A stretch of DNA of 36,267 bases from the IMG/VR virus record IMGVR_UViG_3300036985_000672, positions 1 through 36,267 of that record; one strand, written 5' to 3'. This stretch comes from a virus. This document shows positions 7,981-14,483 of this stretch, in pieces (the first letter of the stretch is position 1; every line of letters starts with the position of its first letter). Below the pieces are notes generated by a model. It did no database searches. It worked only from the letters and a program-made list of their open reading frames with translations, and had not been told where the DNA came from. Made by a program: the position numbers and the translations under genes.

Positions 7981-8252
7981 CACTTAACTTTATTAGCCCA
8001 ATACGCAGCAGACATCTTGCCCTTCTGGATATTCTCGGCGTGACGAGCCTTAAACGACTTTCGACGGGCTTCCTCTGACTTAGATTCACCTTCCCTAGCC
8101 GGAGAACCTGACACACCCTGCTGCCCGAATCGGATTAACTTGACCTGCTCCCCCTGCTTGGCGAGAACAGCATGGCTTTTCGTAGGATGACCCGGAGTCT
8201 TCTTAGGCTTGTTATAGCCAGCAAATTCCTCCGAACCACGCTTAATCGCCAT
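7977..8252 (-). CDS. Basic conserved phage protein (91 aa)
   Basis: Starts at ATG 8252 (MAIKRGSEEFAGYNKPK). It is Lys/Arg/Gly-rich with the pattern HPTKSHAVLAKQGEQVKLIRFGQQGVSGSP, then EARRKSFKARHAENIQKGKMSAAYWANKVKW. I have seen this pattern next to terminase genes in other podoviruses, always of unknown function. The basic Trp-ending tail suggests nucleic-acid contact. It overlaps the 50-residue gene upstream by 11 bases. Confidence 0.75.
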   Translation of the reverse strand: MAIKRGSEEFAGYNKPKKTPGHPTKSHAVLAKQGEQVKLIRFGQQGVSGSPAREGESKSEEARRKSFKARHAENIQKGKMSAAYWANKVKW

Positions 8253-8394
8253 TCTTCTTACCCTTCTTTTTGCCCATAGGGATTTTGATTTCAATCTCTA
8301 TCTCATTAACACCATTCTTTTTCTTCTCTTTCTCGTCCTCAAGATACTGCTTTAGCAATTCCTTGTCGGACATCTTTTTACCATTCTTCATCAT
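8242..8394 (-). CDS. Lys-rich microprotein (50 aa)
   Basis: 50 residues beginning MMKNGKKMSDKELLKQYLED, with a central KKKNGVNEIEIEIKI strand and a GKKKGKKNGD tail. It starts at ATG 8394, where ATGA overlaps the stop of the next upstream gene, and overlaps the 91-residue gene downstream. Strongly basic ends around an amphipathic strand suggest DNA or RNA contact. No family recognised. Confidence 0.6.
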   Translation of the reverse strand: MMKNGKKMSDKELLKQYLEDEKEKKKNGVNEIEIEIKIPMGKKKGKKNGD

Positions 8395-8543
8395 TTCTTC
8401 TTCCCCTTAGCAGTCTTAGCCGCTAGTTTGAAAGCCTTAGCAGTAGGCGAACCTTCTGATCCCGGCTTACGCATCTTCTCGCCAGAACCCTCAGCTATAC
8501 GCTCACGCTTTTTTTGGATATTACTGTAGAGTCCGGGCTTCAT
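8391..8543 (-). CDS. Conserved basic microprotein (MKPGLYxNI type, 50 aa)
   Basis: 50 residues starting MKPGLYSNIQKKRERIAEGSG and continuing EKMRKPGSEGSPTAKAFK. This pattern recurs in podovirus and other phage genomes near structural or terminase genes, without a known function. Both ends have ATGA overlaps (8391-8394 and 8540-8543), so it belongs to a coupled chain of four basic proteins. Confidence 0.72.
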   Translation of the reverse strand: MKPGLYSNIQKKRERIAEGSGEKMRKPGSEGSPTAKAFKLAAKTAKGKKK

Positions 8544-8704
8544 TTCTTACCCTTCTTAGCCATACCAGCCTCGCTAAGAGCAATGGCAATCGCTTGTTTA
8601 GGGTTCTTAACAACCTTGCCACCCTTGCCAGAATGGAGAGTGCCTTCTTTGTACTCACCCATAACCTTACCGACCTTCTTTTGCGCCTTAGACATCTTTT
8701 TCAT
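8540..8704 (-). CDS. DUF6496-like basic protein (54 aa)
   Basis: 54 residues. The sequence KVGKVMGEYKEGTLHSGKGG followed by KVVKNPKQAIAIALSEAGMAKKGKK matches what I recall of the DUF6496 family, a small protein found in phages and bacteria. It begins at ATG 8704, overlapping the end of the HNH gene, and its stop overlaps the next start by ATGA. No biochemical role is known to me; the basic composition fits nucleic-acid binding. Confidence 0.75.
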   Translation of the reverse strand: MKKMSKAQKKVGKVMGEYKEGTLHSGKGGKVVKNPKQAIAIALSEAGMAKKGKK

Positions 8705-8981
8705 TTAGCAACTCCGCTAGCTCATCCTGAAGCTCTGCCTCAGTCACACCATATCGACGCTCAAAAGCCTTACGACCAAGACCGTGATACCCCGTATTGC
8801 CACGATGATGCTCCGGACATAGCGGTATTACGTTGTCGTGAGAGTTCCGAACTCCCATTCCTAGCCCCATTCCTCGAACATGGTGAATCTCTGCTGGAGT
8901 GCCGGGATACCCATTTTTATAACAGATAATGCACCCAAAGTCAGCCACTTTAGCTAGGTATTTTGACTCCTTTTTCCGCAT
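8688..8981 (-). CDS. HNH nuclease, Ref/RecA-dependent nuclease-like
   Basis: 97 residues. It shows FGCIICYKNG, EIHHVRGMGLGMGVRNSHDNVIPLCPEHHRGNTGYHGLGRKAFERRYG. The Cys pair, the HH of the first strand and the CPEHH with Asn before it form the His-Cys zinc/HNH site. The LGRKAFERRYGV tail is characteristic of the phage P1 Ref family, a RecA-dependent nuclease. It could aid recombination or branch cutting, or cooperate with packaging as HNH proteins next to terminase do in other phages. Family call good, role inferred. Confidence 0.82.
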   Translation of the reverse strand: MRKKESKYLAKVADFGCIICYKNGYPGTPAEIHHVRGMGLGMGVRNSHDNVIPLCPEHHRGNTGYHGLGRKAFERRYGVTEAELQDELAELLNEKDV

Positions 8982-8995
8982 TTTTTGCTCTTAAT

Positions 8996-9286
8996 TCACT
9001 CGCCAATCATGCGTTTGGTATTGAACAATTCTTTATGTTTAGGAAATGTCGTTTGCCATAGTCTTGCATAGAAAGCAATGTAGTTATTACTTATCTTGAA
9101 TTCTTCACCTGTAGTTACGATGTAAACTTCCCACCGAATCCGGTTAATTATTAACCAATGGCTAATTTTTTTCCGTTTTTTTGCTACCGCTTCAAAAGCA
9201 AACTTTTGGAAATATTCCCAAACCATAGGGTTTTCACGGTGGTAATCTTCCCACTCACGTTTACGCTCCGCAAATGTTAATTTCAT
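8996..9286 (-). CDS. Conserved phage protein of unknown function (96 aa)
   Basis: 96 residues with the pattern ERKREWEDYHRENPMVWEYFQKFAFEA, then SHWLIINRIRWEVYIVTTGEEFKISNNYIAFYARLWQTTFP. I recognise it as a recurring small phage protein, Trp/Tyr/Arg-rich, often in replication-recombination regions, but no function is known to me. It starts 4 bases inside the end of the upstream zinc-ribbon gene (9283-9286). Confidence 0.78.
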   Translation of the reverse strand: MKLTFAERKREWEDYHRENPMVWEYFQKFAFEAVAKKRKKISHWLIINRIRWEVYIVTTGEEFKISNNYIAFYARLWQTTFPKHKELFNTKRMIGE

Positions 9287-9486
9287 GTGTTTTTCTCCTT
9301 TAGCTTTGCAAGCCTAGCAGCCCTCTCTATGGTGTAGTCAGCCATATTATCCACTTCACCACACTCAGGACACTCCGTTAGGTAATCCTCAGACCACGGA
9401 CATCTGCCCTTTGGAATCTCATCCCAATAGTCTACAAACCCACAGTTGCAGCATTGTGCCAAGTTGGAATCATCTATCTCGTTCAT
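9283..9486 (-). CDS. Small zinc-ribbon protein (67 aa)
   Basis: 67 residues with knuckles C12-(C13)-x-C15 and C39-x2-C42, separated by an acidic and aromatic loop, then a helical tail. A zinc ribbon fits, binding one zinc ion, perhaps for nucleic-acid or protein contact. It ends 4 bases into the 96-residue gene and starts one base after the PP-loop enzyme gene, so it is cotranslated with both. Confidence 0.72.
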   Translation of the reverse strand: MNEIDDSNLAQCCNCGFVDYWDEIPKGRCPWSEDYLTECPECGEVDNMADYTIERAARLAKLKEKNT

Positions 9487-9487
9487 A

Positions 9488-10270
9488 TTAATCTCCGCAA
9501 AAACAGTCTATTGAGTCATCTAGCATATCTATTTGTTGCCCTACATACTTGTGCATCTCGGAATAACTAGGACGGTCTTTCCTCCATGTTGCACCTACTA
9601 CTTCTTCCATCTTTGCCCACCATATAGCCCGATCTGGCTTATCAGATACTAGGCTCATAATCTGACCCTGACCCTTCAAAAAGCATAAATCGCAGTTACC
9701 TAGTGGCGTAATTCCATTACCAAACCGCAACTTTAGGTCAAAGTTATTATTTCTCCAAAAGGTCTGGACATCAGTCTGAGTAATGCCAGCACGAACCAAT
9801 GGAATAAACTTATCCGTCATCTTTGCAGCCCTACGCTGCTCATCAGCCCTAATACCTATTGCTGTGGCGTAACTTTTAATGCCTTTAGACTTCAAAAACC
9901 GATCAATCGCCAAAACCTTTAACTCGCTCGTACAGAACCTAGCTACAGGATTAGGTAGATATTTCTTTTTAACAATCAACTGCTCAAATGGCTCACCGTT
10001 CCTGCTGGCTGTCTCAAACGTAACCTCAGCAAACTTAGGATCGTCAGCCCGATATTCAAGCCAATGAATCGGAACATTCCAATTTACTGAGCAGTCTCGG
10101 ACAAACTCTAAGGTAGCTTCTTCCTCTTTTCCGGTATTAGCAAAGCAAACGATAGCCTCATCAGGTAGCCCATTGTTGGCTTGTAGAACCCGCCAGAGCA
10201 GGTAAGCACTTGTCCTGCCACCGGAGAAGCTGATAACGGTAGGCTCATCTATTAGAAATGGGTTTCTCAT
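9488..10270 (-). CDS. PAPS-reductase-like PP-loop enzyme with four-Cys cluster
   Basis: 260 residues. The ATP-pyrophosphatase P-loop is SFSGGRTSAY (14-23, SGGRTS). GIRADEQRR (139-147) is the conserved second motif. Cys113 (ARFCTSELK), C193/C196 (NCDLC) and C256/C258 (CFCG) could hold an Fe-S cluster, as in DndC and related thiolation enzymes. The domain activates a substrate by adenylation or transfers sulfur. In phages it might thiolate DNA or tRNA, or interfere with host phosphorothioation defence. No other dnd-like genes lie nearby, so the substrate is open. Confidence 0.82.
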   Translation of the reverse strand: MRNPFLIDEPTVISFSGGRTSAYLLWRVLQANNGLPDEAIVCFANTGKEEEATLEFVRDCSVNWNVPIHWLEYRADDPKFAEVTFETASRNGEPFEQLIVKKKYLPNPVARFCTSELKVLAIDRFLKSKGIKSYATAIGIRADEQRRAAKMTDKFIPLVRAGITQTDVQTFWRNNNFDLKLRFGNGITPLGNCDLCFLKGQGQIMSLVSDKPDRAIWWAKMEEVVGATWRKDRPSYSEMHKYVGQQIDMLDDSIDCFCGD

Positions 10271-10596
10271 TGAGAATTCCGGTCTAATGACCTATTGCTG
10301 GCTTCCTGAGTACGGTACACATCGATCCTAGCCTGTGCTGCTACCAGCATCCAACGCAGCCTCTCAGCCTCCTCTACAGCCGCTTTAAGCCCTTCTAGTA
10401 GCTCTAAGTATTCTGGATGGCTATAGGCGTAGGATTCTTTGTCAGCAATCGTATTCCCCATCGCACTAGCAAAAAGAATAGCCTTCTTAGACTTTCGATA
10501 TTGCTCTAGGTAAGTCACCTCAGCCTTAGCTTGTGCATAGGCTTTGGCATTCTTAATCATGTAATTGATTGCTTCGTGAGGATCGATTGAGTTCAT
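10267..10596 (-). CDS. Hypothetical protein (109 aa)
   Basis: 109 mostly helical residues with no cysteines or membrane segments. It starts at ATG 10596, directly after a GC-rich hairpin at 10604-10621, and its TGA overlaps the ATG of the PP-loop enzyme gene. No family recognised. Confidence 0.65.
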   Translation of the reverse strand: MNSIDPHEAINYMIKNAKAYAQAKAEVTYLEQYRKSKKAILFASAMGNTIADKESYAYSHPEYLELLEGLKAAVEEAERLRWMLVAAQARIDVYRTQEASNRSLDRNSQ

Positions 10597-10603
10597 AGTA
10601 GAA

Positions 10604-10621
10604 ACCGGGGTTCCCCCTGGT
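10604..10621 (-). promoter_or_regulatory. GC hairpin just upstream of the 109-aa gene
   Basis: ACC-GGGG, loop TTC, CCCC-(T)-GGT forms seven base pairs with one bulged base. It lies 8 bases before the start codon at 10596, in the only gap between two genes, with no U-run. It could hide the ribosome site, mark an RNA-processing point or reduce read-through. Confidence 0.4.
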
Positions 10622-10623
10622 AT

Positions 10624-10827
10624 TTAGTTATTTTCTGCTAAGGAATATTTGCCATTAACATCAGTTAGTTTTAATTTTTTTATAGCGGCTTGGAAAGAAA
10701 TGTTTGAACGACGCAATTTTCTCCAGCCTTTTTTGAAACTTGGGTGGTAAAACTTATCGCCGTTTTGGTAATCAACTTGCAGATAAGCACCATCTATCAT
10801 CAGTTCTACGATCTTTTGGCTATTCAT
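10624..10827 (-). CDS. Hypothetical protein (67 aa)
   Basis: 67 residues, basic in the centre (FKKGWRKLRRSNISFQAAIKKLKL), with a beta-like ending KLTDVNGKYSLAENN. It has an AGGAG site before ATG 10827 and a possible promoter about 40-70 bases upstream. It might bind nucleic acid. No family recognised. Confidence 0.6.
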   Translation of the reverse strand: MNSQKIVELMIDGAYLQVDYQNGDKFYHPSFKKGWRKLRRSNISFQAAIKKLKLTDVNGKYSLAENN

Positions 10828-10867
10828 CTCAGCTCCTAGTTAATTAATATTGTGCTGCTGTGAAGTA

Positions 10868-10896
10868 ACTATAGCTAAACTGATTCCAGACCGCAA
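10868..10896 (-). promoter_or_regulatory. Possible sigma-70 promoter, minus strand
   Basis: On the minus strand TTGCGG (10896-10891) and TATAGT (10873-10868) are separated by 17 bases. The -10 matches five of six consensus positions and the -35 matches three. It sits in a 90-bp non-coding gap, ahead of the 10624-10827 gene and the whole run to terminase. Proposed from sequence only. Confidence 0.4.
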
Positions 10897-10917
10897 CATA
10901 AATATTTCTATCAAGAA

Positions 10918-11208
10918 TCATTCTTCAATAGTTTCCGAACAGGCAATCCTTACCGCTTTAATCGCAGCCTGTGGATTCGACACTACCGCTACCTGACCCT
11001 TCCAGACTGAGTGCCAGATAACCTGATCCGCTGTCAGCTTGGCTTTCTCATCTTTCTTTATTTCTAACAAAATGTTCTTGCCACGATAGCCCACCAGAAT
11101 ATCCGGGCAGCCTTGACCGACTCCATGTAGGTGCTGGACATCCATGCCTACTCGCCGGAGTTCCTTGACGATCTGCGTCTGCGTAGAATCTACTCGCTTA
11201 AAGACCAT
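10918..11208 (-). CDS. VRR-NUC-type PD-(D/E)XK nuclease
   Basis: 96 residues. The core is GVGQGCPDILVGYRGKNILLEIKKD: Gly-x-Pro-Asp (PD at 35-36), then a strand with Glu49-x-Lys51. That is the single-domain VRR-NUC/Holliday-resolvase-like arrangement. These small phage nucleases cut branched DNA in recombination and replication. The neighbours (helicase and small proteins) fit a DNA metabolism role. Resolution of packaging concatemers is an alternative job. Confidence 0.82.
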   Translation of the reverse strand: MVFKRVDSTQTQIVKELRRVGMDVQHLHGVGQGCPDILVGYRGKNILLEIKKDEKAKLTADQVIWHSVWKGQVAVVSNPQAAIKAVRIACSETIEE

Positions 11209-11210
11209 TC

Positions 11211-11411
11211 TTACCCCTTTCTCGCAATCTTTTCCTCAATCTGCCAGCCAAGTTCTTCTAGTAGCTCCTCAGTCGTTTCACCGTGACCAGTTGCGTAGGC
11301 ACGAGCCATCATCCACTCAGCTACCTTCTCACGCTCCGCTGCCACAGCCTCACGAACTGCCACGCAAATAGGACGCTGACATTCGTTATGGCAAGTATGA
11401 ATATCATCCAC
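11211..11411 (-). CDS. Small conserved phage protein, HNECQRPxC type (66 aa)
   Basis: 66 residues starting MDDIHTCHNECQRPICVAVREAV, then a long helix AAEREKVAEWMMARAY. The His/Cys N-terminus could bind a metal ion. I have met this motif in small proteins of phage replication regions, without a function. Its start overlaps the end of the following upstream gene by 8 bases. Confidence 0.65.
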   Translation of the reverse strand: MDDIHTCHNECQRPICVAVREAVAAEREKVAEWMMARAYATGHGETTEELLEELGWQIEEKIARKG

Positions 11412-11607
11412 GCCAATCTCCTTTCTTTCCTCGGTTCCCTAACCCCCATTGAGATTTACAGTCAGCCTCTAGCTGGTCAGCAGCTTCATGACCACGTTTC
11501 TTCCTAACAACGCTCAGGTACTTTAACGCTGAATCCCTGTCTGCTGTCCTCCAGGCTAAGACCTGCCTAACCTCGCATCGATGTCTTTCAGTCTCTAAAA
11601 CGTCCAT
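11404..11607 (-). CDS. Small conserved phage protein (67 aa)
   Basis: From ATG 11607: ERHRCEVRQVLAWR, DSALKYLSVVRKKRGHEAADQLEADCKSQW and a Gly-rich tail ending GDWRG. The RHRCEVR...RRG...ADQL pattern seems to be a recurring small phage family, possibly DUF7696, but I would not rely on that number. It overlaps the helicase end by 20 bases and the next gene by 8. Confidence 0.6.
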   Translation of the reverse strand: MDVLETERHRCEVRQVLAWRTADRDSALKYLSVVRKKRGHEAADQLEADCKSQWGLGNRGKKGDWRG

Positions 11608-12589
11608 TGTTGTCAAAGTCCTGTGGTCTTGATCCTGCCGATTCAACAAACTGCTGGCTAGCTTGGTGATACCAAAGCTGATACCACTCCTGAGCCTCTC
11701 CGTTACGCTGCTTCTCGTTCATTAGGAACGTATCTCCCTGCGATTCATCAACAGTCTCGCCGCGATTTCGCTGGTTTTCCTTCTTTTTGTTGCGCCACAC
11801 AAGAAAGACGTTATCAACCTGATCGCTAATGGAACCAGAGCCTTTTAGGTCGTTCTTATTCGGCGTAACCTCGTCTGAAGCCTGTTTTCGGATATGGTGA
11901 ACTAGGTGAATATGGACGTTATGATCTCTAGCCAAAGCCGTTAGCTCATCGATAAAGCCCTTCTGACCGTTGAAATCGTCCTCGTTCTTGACGCACTTCA
12001 TCAGGGAATCGATAAATATATGCTGGACTCCTAGTTCCATAGCGCAATACCTCGCCATAGCGATAACCTTGTCCGGGCTAGTCGTTCCCTGCTGATCGTA
12101 AAGATAAAGATGGTCAACTGTAAACTTATCCATCCGAGTCAGAATCTTCGTGATGTAAGCCTCTCGGTCTGATACCAGAGGATCATCAATAAATTCTCCT
12201 GAGAACTGTCGCAACATCCTCTCAATCGTCTTGACAGGCTTCATCTCAAACGACGCGATACAGACCTTCTGGTGCTGCTTCACTAGGTGCAGAGCTATTT
12301 GTCCGGTCAACAGCGACTTACCACCACCGTTAGAACCTGCGTAAACCGTTACCTCTCCCGGTCTGAACGCAAAACTGCTGTGCGTATTAGTCCAAGGCAA
12401 TACAATTTTTGTATCTCTAGCGGTGCTTAGATAGCTTTCCTTAATATCATCGAGGAAGTCTCTAGCCTGTTTGACCTTAATCGTTACATCGTTTGAATGT
12501 AGATACTTCTCTACATCAATAGAATCAGACTTGATAATTCGCAGTCTCCTAGCCTCGTCTAATTCTGCTGCTCTTTGCTCAAGACTCAT
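11588..12589 (-). CDS. Replicative helicase, DnaB-type RecA domain
   Basis: 333 residues from ATG 12589 (MSLEQRAAELDEAR). Walker A is GSNGGGKS (85-92), the SFEMK segment (113-117) corresponds to the DnaB/gp4 catalytic Glu strand, Walker B is IFIDSLMKC (191-199), the sensor strand is HLVHHIRK (228-235) and KGSGSISDQVDNV (249-261) is the H4-like DNA loop. It lacks the DnaB N-terminal domain and a primase domain, so it is a minimal ring helicase. It unwinds phage DNA, probably loaded by the O-like protein upstream and aided by the separate zinc-finger protein. Confidence 0.9.
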   Translation of the reverse strand: MSLEQRAAELDEARRLRIIKSDSIDVEKYLHSNDVTIKVKQARDFLDDIKESYLSTARDTKIVLPWTNTHSSFAFRPGEVTVYAGSNGGGKSLLTGQIALHLVKQHQKVCIASFEMKPVKTIERMLRQFSGEFIDDPLVSDREAYITKILTRMDKFTVDHLYLYDQQGTTSPDKVIAMARYCAMELGVQHIFIDSLMKCVKNEDDFNGQKGFIDELTALARDHNVHIHLVHHIRKQASDEVTPNKNDLKGSGSISDQVDNVFLVWRNKKKENQRNRGETVDESQGDTFLMNEKQRNGEAQEWYQLWYHQASQQFVESAGSRPQDFDNNGRFRD

Positions 12590-12770
12590 TCTTAGCCTCC
12601 CGTCGTAGTTTCCTGATCTCTGCAATCAGGTTCTTGTGATAAATGTGCATCTTGTGAAGATGTCTAGCGTACTCCGTTAGCCCTAGTCCTTGTAACTTTT
12701 CGACCATATCAGGCGTATCCTCAAACCACACCATCCGGTTCAGCACATCGATTTCTTTTGGCTTCTTCAT
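12579..12770 (-). CDS. Small hypothetical protein (63 aa), replication operon
   Basis: From ATG 12770 (MKKPKEIDVLNRMV), chosen for the AAGGAGGAG site 6-14 bases upstream. The C-terminal half is a basic helix (HKMHIYHKNLIAEIRKLRREAKNES). It overlaps the helicase start by 11 bases, so it is coupled to it. A helicase accessory is possible; no family recognised. Confidence 0.62.
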   Translation of the reverse strand: MKKPKEIDVLNRMVWFEDTPDMVEKLQGLGLTEYARHLHKMHIYHKNLIAEIRKLRREAKNES

Positions 12771-12885
12771 TTCTTGTCTCCTCCTTAACGACCTCAACTA
12801 ACCGCTGGATTCCAAAGACACTAGCTACCCAAAACCCCGGTGTTACCTCGCTAAAGCCTAACTCAATCAATCTGGCTTCAGTCAT
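12721..12885 (-). CDS. Possible small protein overlapping two neighbours (54 aa)
   Basis: Begins at ATG 12885, where ATG overlaps the last codons of the 67-residue gene, and runs 54 residues (MTEARLIELGFSEVTPGFWVASVFG...). The N-terminal half looks like a small protein with an IELGF and TPGFW pattern. The last 50 bases overlap the following gene in another frame. It fills an otherwise empty 107-bp gap, so it is probably translated. Confidence 0.5.
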   Translation of the reverse strand: MTEARLIELGFSEVTPGFWVASVFGIQRLVEVVKEETRNEEAKRNRCAEPDGVV

Positions 12886-13081
12886 CTTTCCTCGCTTCCA
12901 TCATGGCATCGGCAATCGCATAAGCCATATCTGCTTGCTCAAAGACGTTCCACTCAGGGTCGAAAATATTATTCGTTAAAGACTGAAGCGCCATACCTGC
13001 AAACCAGTCGCGCAAATCCATGCCATCCTGAGTCGTTATGTGACCGTTATCCGCTAGTGTCGGAAATGCTTTCATCCTCAT
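12878..13081 (-). CDS. Conserved small phage protein (67 aa)
   Basis: 67 residues with the recurring pattern TTQDGMDLRDWFAGMALQSL and ADMAYAIADAMMEARKDD. That arrangement (GMxLRDWFAGxAL ... AYxxADAMLxAR) is widespread in phage and prophage replication regions, always of unknown function. AGGAGG precedes the ATG at 13081. It is followed by an overlapping small frame. Confidence 0.75.
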   Translation of the reverse strand: MRMKAFPTLADNGHITTQDGMDLRDWFAGMALQSLTNNIFDPEWNVFEQADMAYAIADAMMEARKDD

Positions 13082-13089
13082 GTTTCCTC

Positions 13090-13506
13090 CTATAAATAAC
13101 TTACTGCTTCGTTAATTCGCGTAAAAGCCGTTTTAAGCCGTTTTTTATCCCCGTCTGATACCTGCCTACCCTCAGCCATATCAAACGCCGCTATGGACGT
13201 AATAAGCGCCTCAAATTGGATTATTTTCATCAGGTCTGTGGCATAGAAGGGTCTACGGACTGGTTTACTAGTATCGCTAGGCATAAAAGATTGATCTTTA
13301 GGAAACAGATCAGTCAAGTCCATGCCTACTGCTGAAACCACTTCGTAAGCCGAACAACCAGCAAAGCACTTCAGCAGAATCCGTCCATCGTCAGTCTCGG
13401 TAATCGCTAGGCTAGGACGCTTATCCTCATGCGCTGGACAACAGGCTACCCAATGACCACGCTTGCCTTGGACTTTTTCGAGCTTGTTTAAGAAATCGCC
13501 AATCAT
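13090..13506 (-). CDS. Primase-type zinc-finger protein without catalytic domain
   Basis: 138 residues. The N-terminus has C23-x2-H26 in ACCPAHEDKRPSLAI and C47-x3-C51 in LLKCFAGCSAYEVVSAVGMDLTDLFP, the CHC2 zinc-binding domain of DNA primases. The rest is short and helical, with no TOPRIM or RepB-like catalytic residues. It may recognise priming sites for, or recruit, the host primase, or help load the helicase encoded three genes downstream. AAGGAGAAT precedes the ATG, which overlaps the O-like gene by 4 bases. Confidence 0.82.
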   Translation of the reverse strand: MIGDFLNKLEKVQGKRGHWVACCPAHEDKRPSLAITETDDGRILLKCFAGCSAYEVVSAVGMDLTDLFPKDQSFMPSDTSKPVRRPFYATDLMKIIQFEALITSIAAFDMAEGRQVSDGDKKRLKTAFTRINEAVSYL

Positions 13507-14120
13507 AGGATTCTCCTTCCGAAAGGAAAGGTTGACTCACTAGGTTTTTTATCTTTAGGCTCGTAAACGTCAGACCAATTATTGGCAATGCTTTTTTGCA
13601 ACACCTCAGAAATATCAAATCCCTTGGTTTTCATTTGTTGCAATTTATTAAACATTATTTTTATAGCTCGTTCTGTCATTGGTCTTTTGGTATGTTTCCG
13701 CATATCAACAAAATCATTCCAATCCTGTTCTGGAATAAAGTCAGGAATTTCAACCTTTGGCTTCTTCTCTTTCTCTTTCTCTCTCTCTGTCTCTTTATCT
13801 GGGCTAGCAAGTTGCAAGCAAGCTGCTAGCATGGTGCTAGCATCAAGGAAGAATCCTTTATCAATCAAAGGTTTAAGACCTTCTTCGACTTCTTTGCTAG
13901 CAAGGCGCAAGCGAAACGCTAGCTCATCGATAGCAGCGTCAAAACTAGCATCTTCGGATTCAGAAGCAAGCAACCAGAGTAGGGGAGCCATAGCTTTGCT
14001 AGCCATAGGCAGACTCATGAATTCCCTATCGTCTAGGAGTTCACGATGTAGTTTGATCCAAGGTGGTCGGCGGTTGCCGTAATGCTGGAAAGCTCTCCAG
14101 TTTTTGGGTACGAGTCGCAT
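13503..14120 (-). CDS. Replication initiation protein, O-like (205 aa)
   Basis: The N-terminus (RLVPKNWRAFQHYGNRRPPWIKLHRELLDDREF) and the helical region LPMASKAMAPLLWLLASES match a common phage replication-protein pattern with a winged-helix fold. A Glu/Lys-rich linker near 110-125 leads to a second domain (PDFIPEQDWNDFVDMRKHTKRPMTERAIKIMFNKL) that often ends phage O- or DnaD-like proteins. It would bind the origin and load the helicase. TGAGG precedes the ATG. An origin could lie inside this gene, as in lambda, but I see no clear iterons. Confidence 0.75.
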   Translation of the reverse strand: MRLVPKNWRAFQHYGNRRPPWIKLHRELLDDREFMSLPMASKAMAPLLWLLASESEDASFDAAIDELAFRLRLASKEVEEGLKPLIDKGFFLDASTMLAACLQLASPDKETEREKEKEKKPKVEIPDFIPEQDWNDFVDMRKHTKRPMTERAIKIMFNKLQQMKTKGFDISEVLQKSIANNWSDVYEPKDKKPSESTFPFGRRIL

Positions 14121-14218
14121 ATAAGCCTCACGTTGTTGGCTGTCGTTACTAAAAAGGGTGGGTCAGGCAGGACGGTAACGAATCGTCTTTTCGGGTTGCA
14201 CTCCCTAGCCATTCCCAT
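14033..14218 (-). CDS. Possible small protein overlapping the O-like start (61 aa)
   Basis: Starts at ATG 14218 (MGMARECNPKRRFVTVLPDPP), 3 bases after the preceding stop, and runs 88 bases into the O-like gene in another frame. It fills an otherwise unexplained 100-bp gap, and the sequence looks protein-like (FVTVLPDPPFLVTTANNVRL). No strong ribosome site. Uncertain. Confidence 0.35.
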   Translation of the reverse strand: MGMARECNPKRRFVTVLPDPPFLVTTANNVRLICDSYPKTGELSSITATADHLGSNYIVNS

Positions 14219-14221
14219 TGA

Positions 14222-14483
14222 CTATACCTTCGGCTTTCTTAATTCGCAAGTCTTACAAACATCGCTATTGTTGTACTGCGCTAACGATCTTGTTCTTTTG
14301 CAAACAGAGCAAAGCCGAGTACTAAAGTTATAAATCGTTTCCGTTCCATGTGAATCGGATTTTCGACGCAAGGGTTTTAATGGGTCTGTTGCCAATCGGT
14401 TGCCCTCTAGGTGAAACTTTAGGTAAAAATCTCTGTACTTCTTGTTTCGGTTGTTCTTTTGGTAAGTTCTTTTTCTTGTCCAT
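14222..14483 (-). pseudogene. Frame-interrupted small zinc-ribbon gene
   Basis: From ATG 14483 one frame reads MDKKKNLPKEQPKQEVQRFL and stops at 14328-14330 after 51 residues (14328-14483). A second frame, offset by one base and lacking any ATG, carries ETIYNFSTRLCSVCKRTRSL and VCKTCELRKPKV (two C-x2-C knuckles) and stops at 14222-14224. Removing one base in the AAA of GGAAACG near 14337-14343 would join them into one protein of about 86 residues. This is either a base overcall, a natural mutation or a +1 frameshift. It is the first leftward gene at the divergent control region. Confidence 0.55.

Noticed and set aside
13582-14082. Plus-strand reading frame of 166 codons
   Set aside because: It is antisense to the O-like replication gene, Ser/Leu-rich as antisense frames often are, and has no ribosome site or motif.
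14275-14343. 22-codon frame MERKRFITLVLGFALFAKEQDR
   Set aside because: It begins inside the broken zinc-ribbon gene, has no ribosome site and ends after 22 codons.
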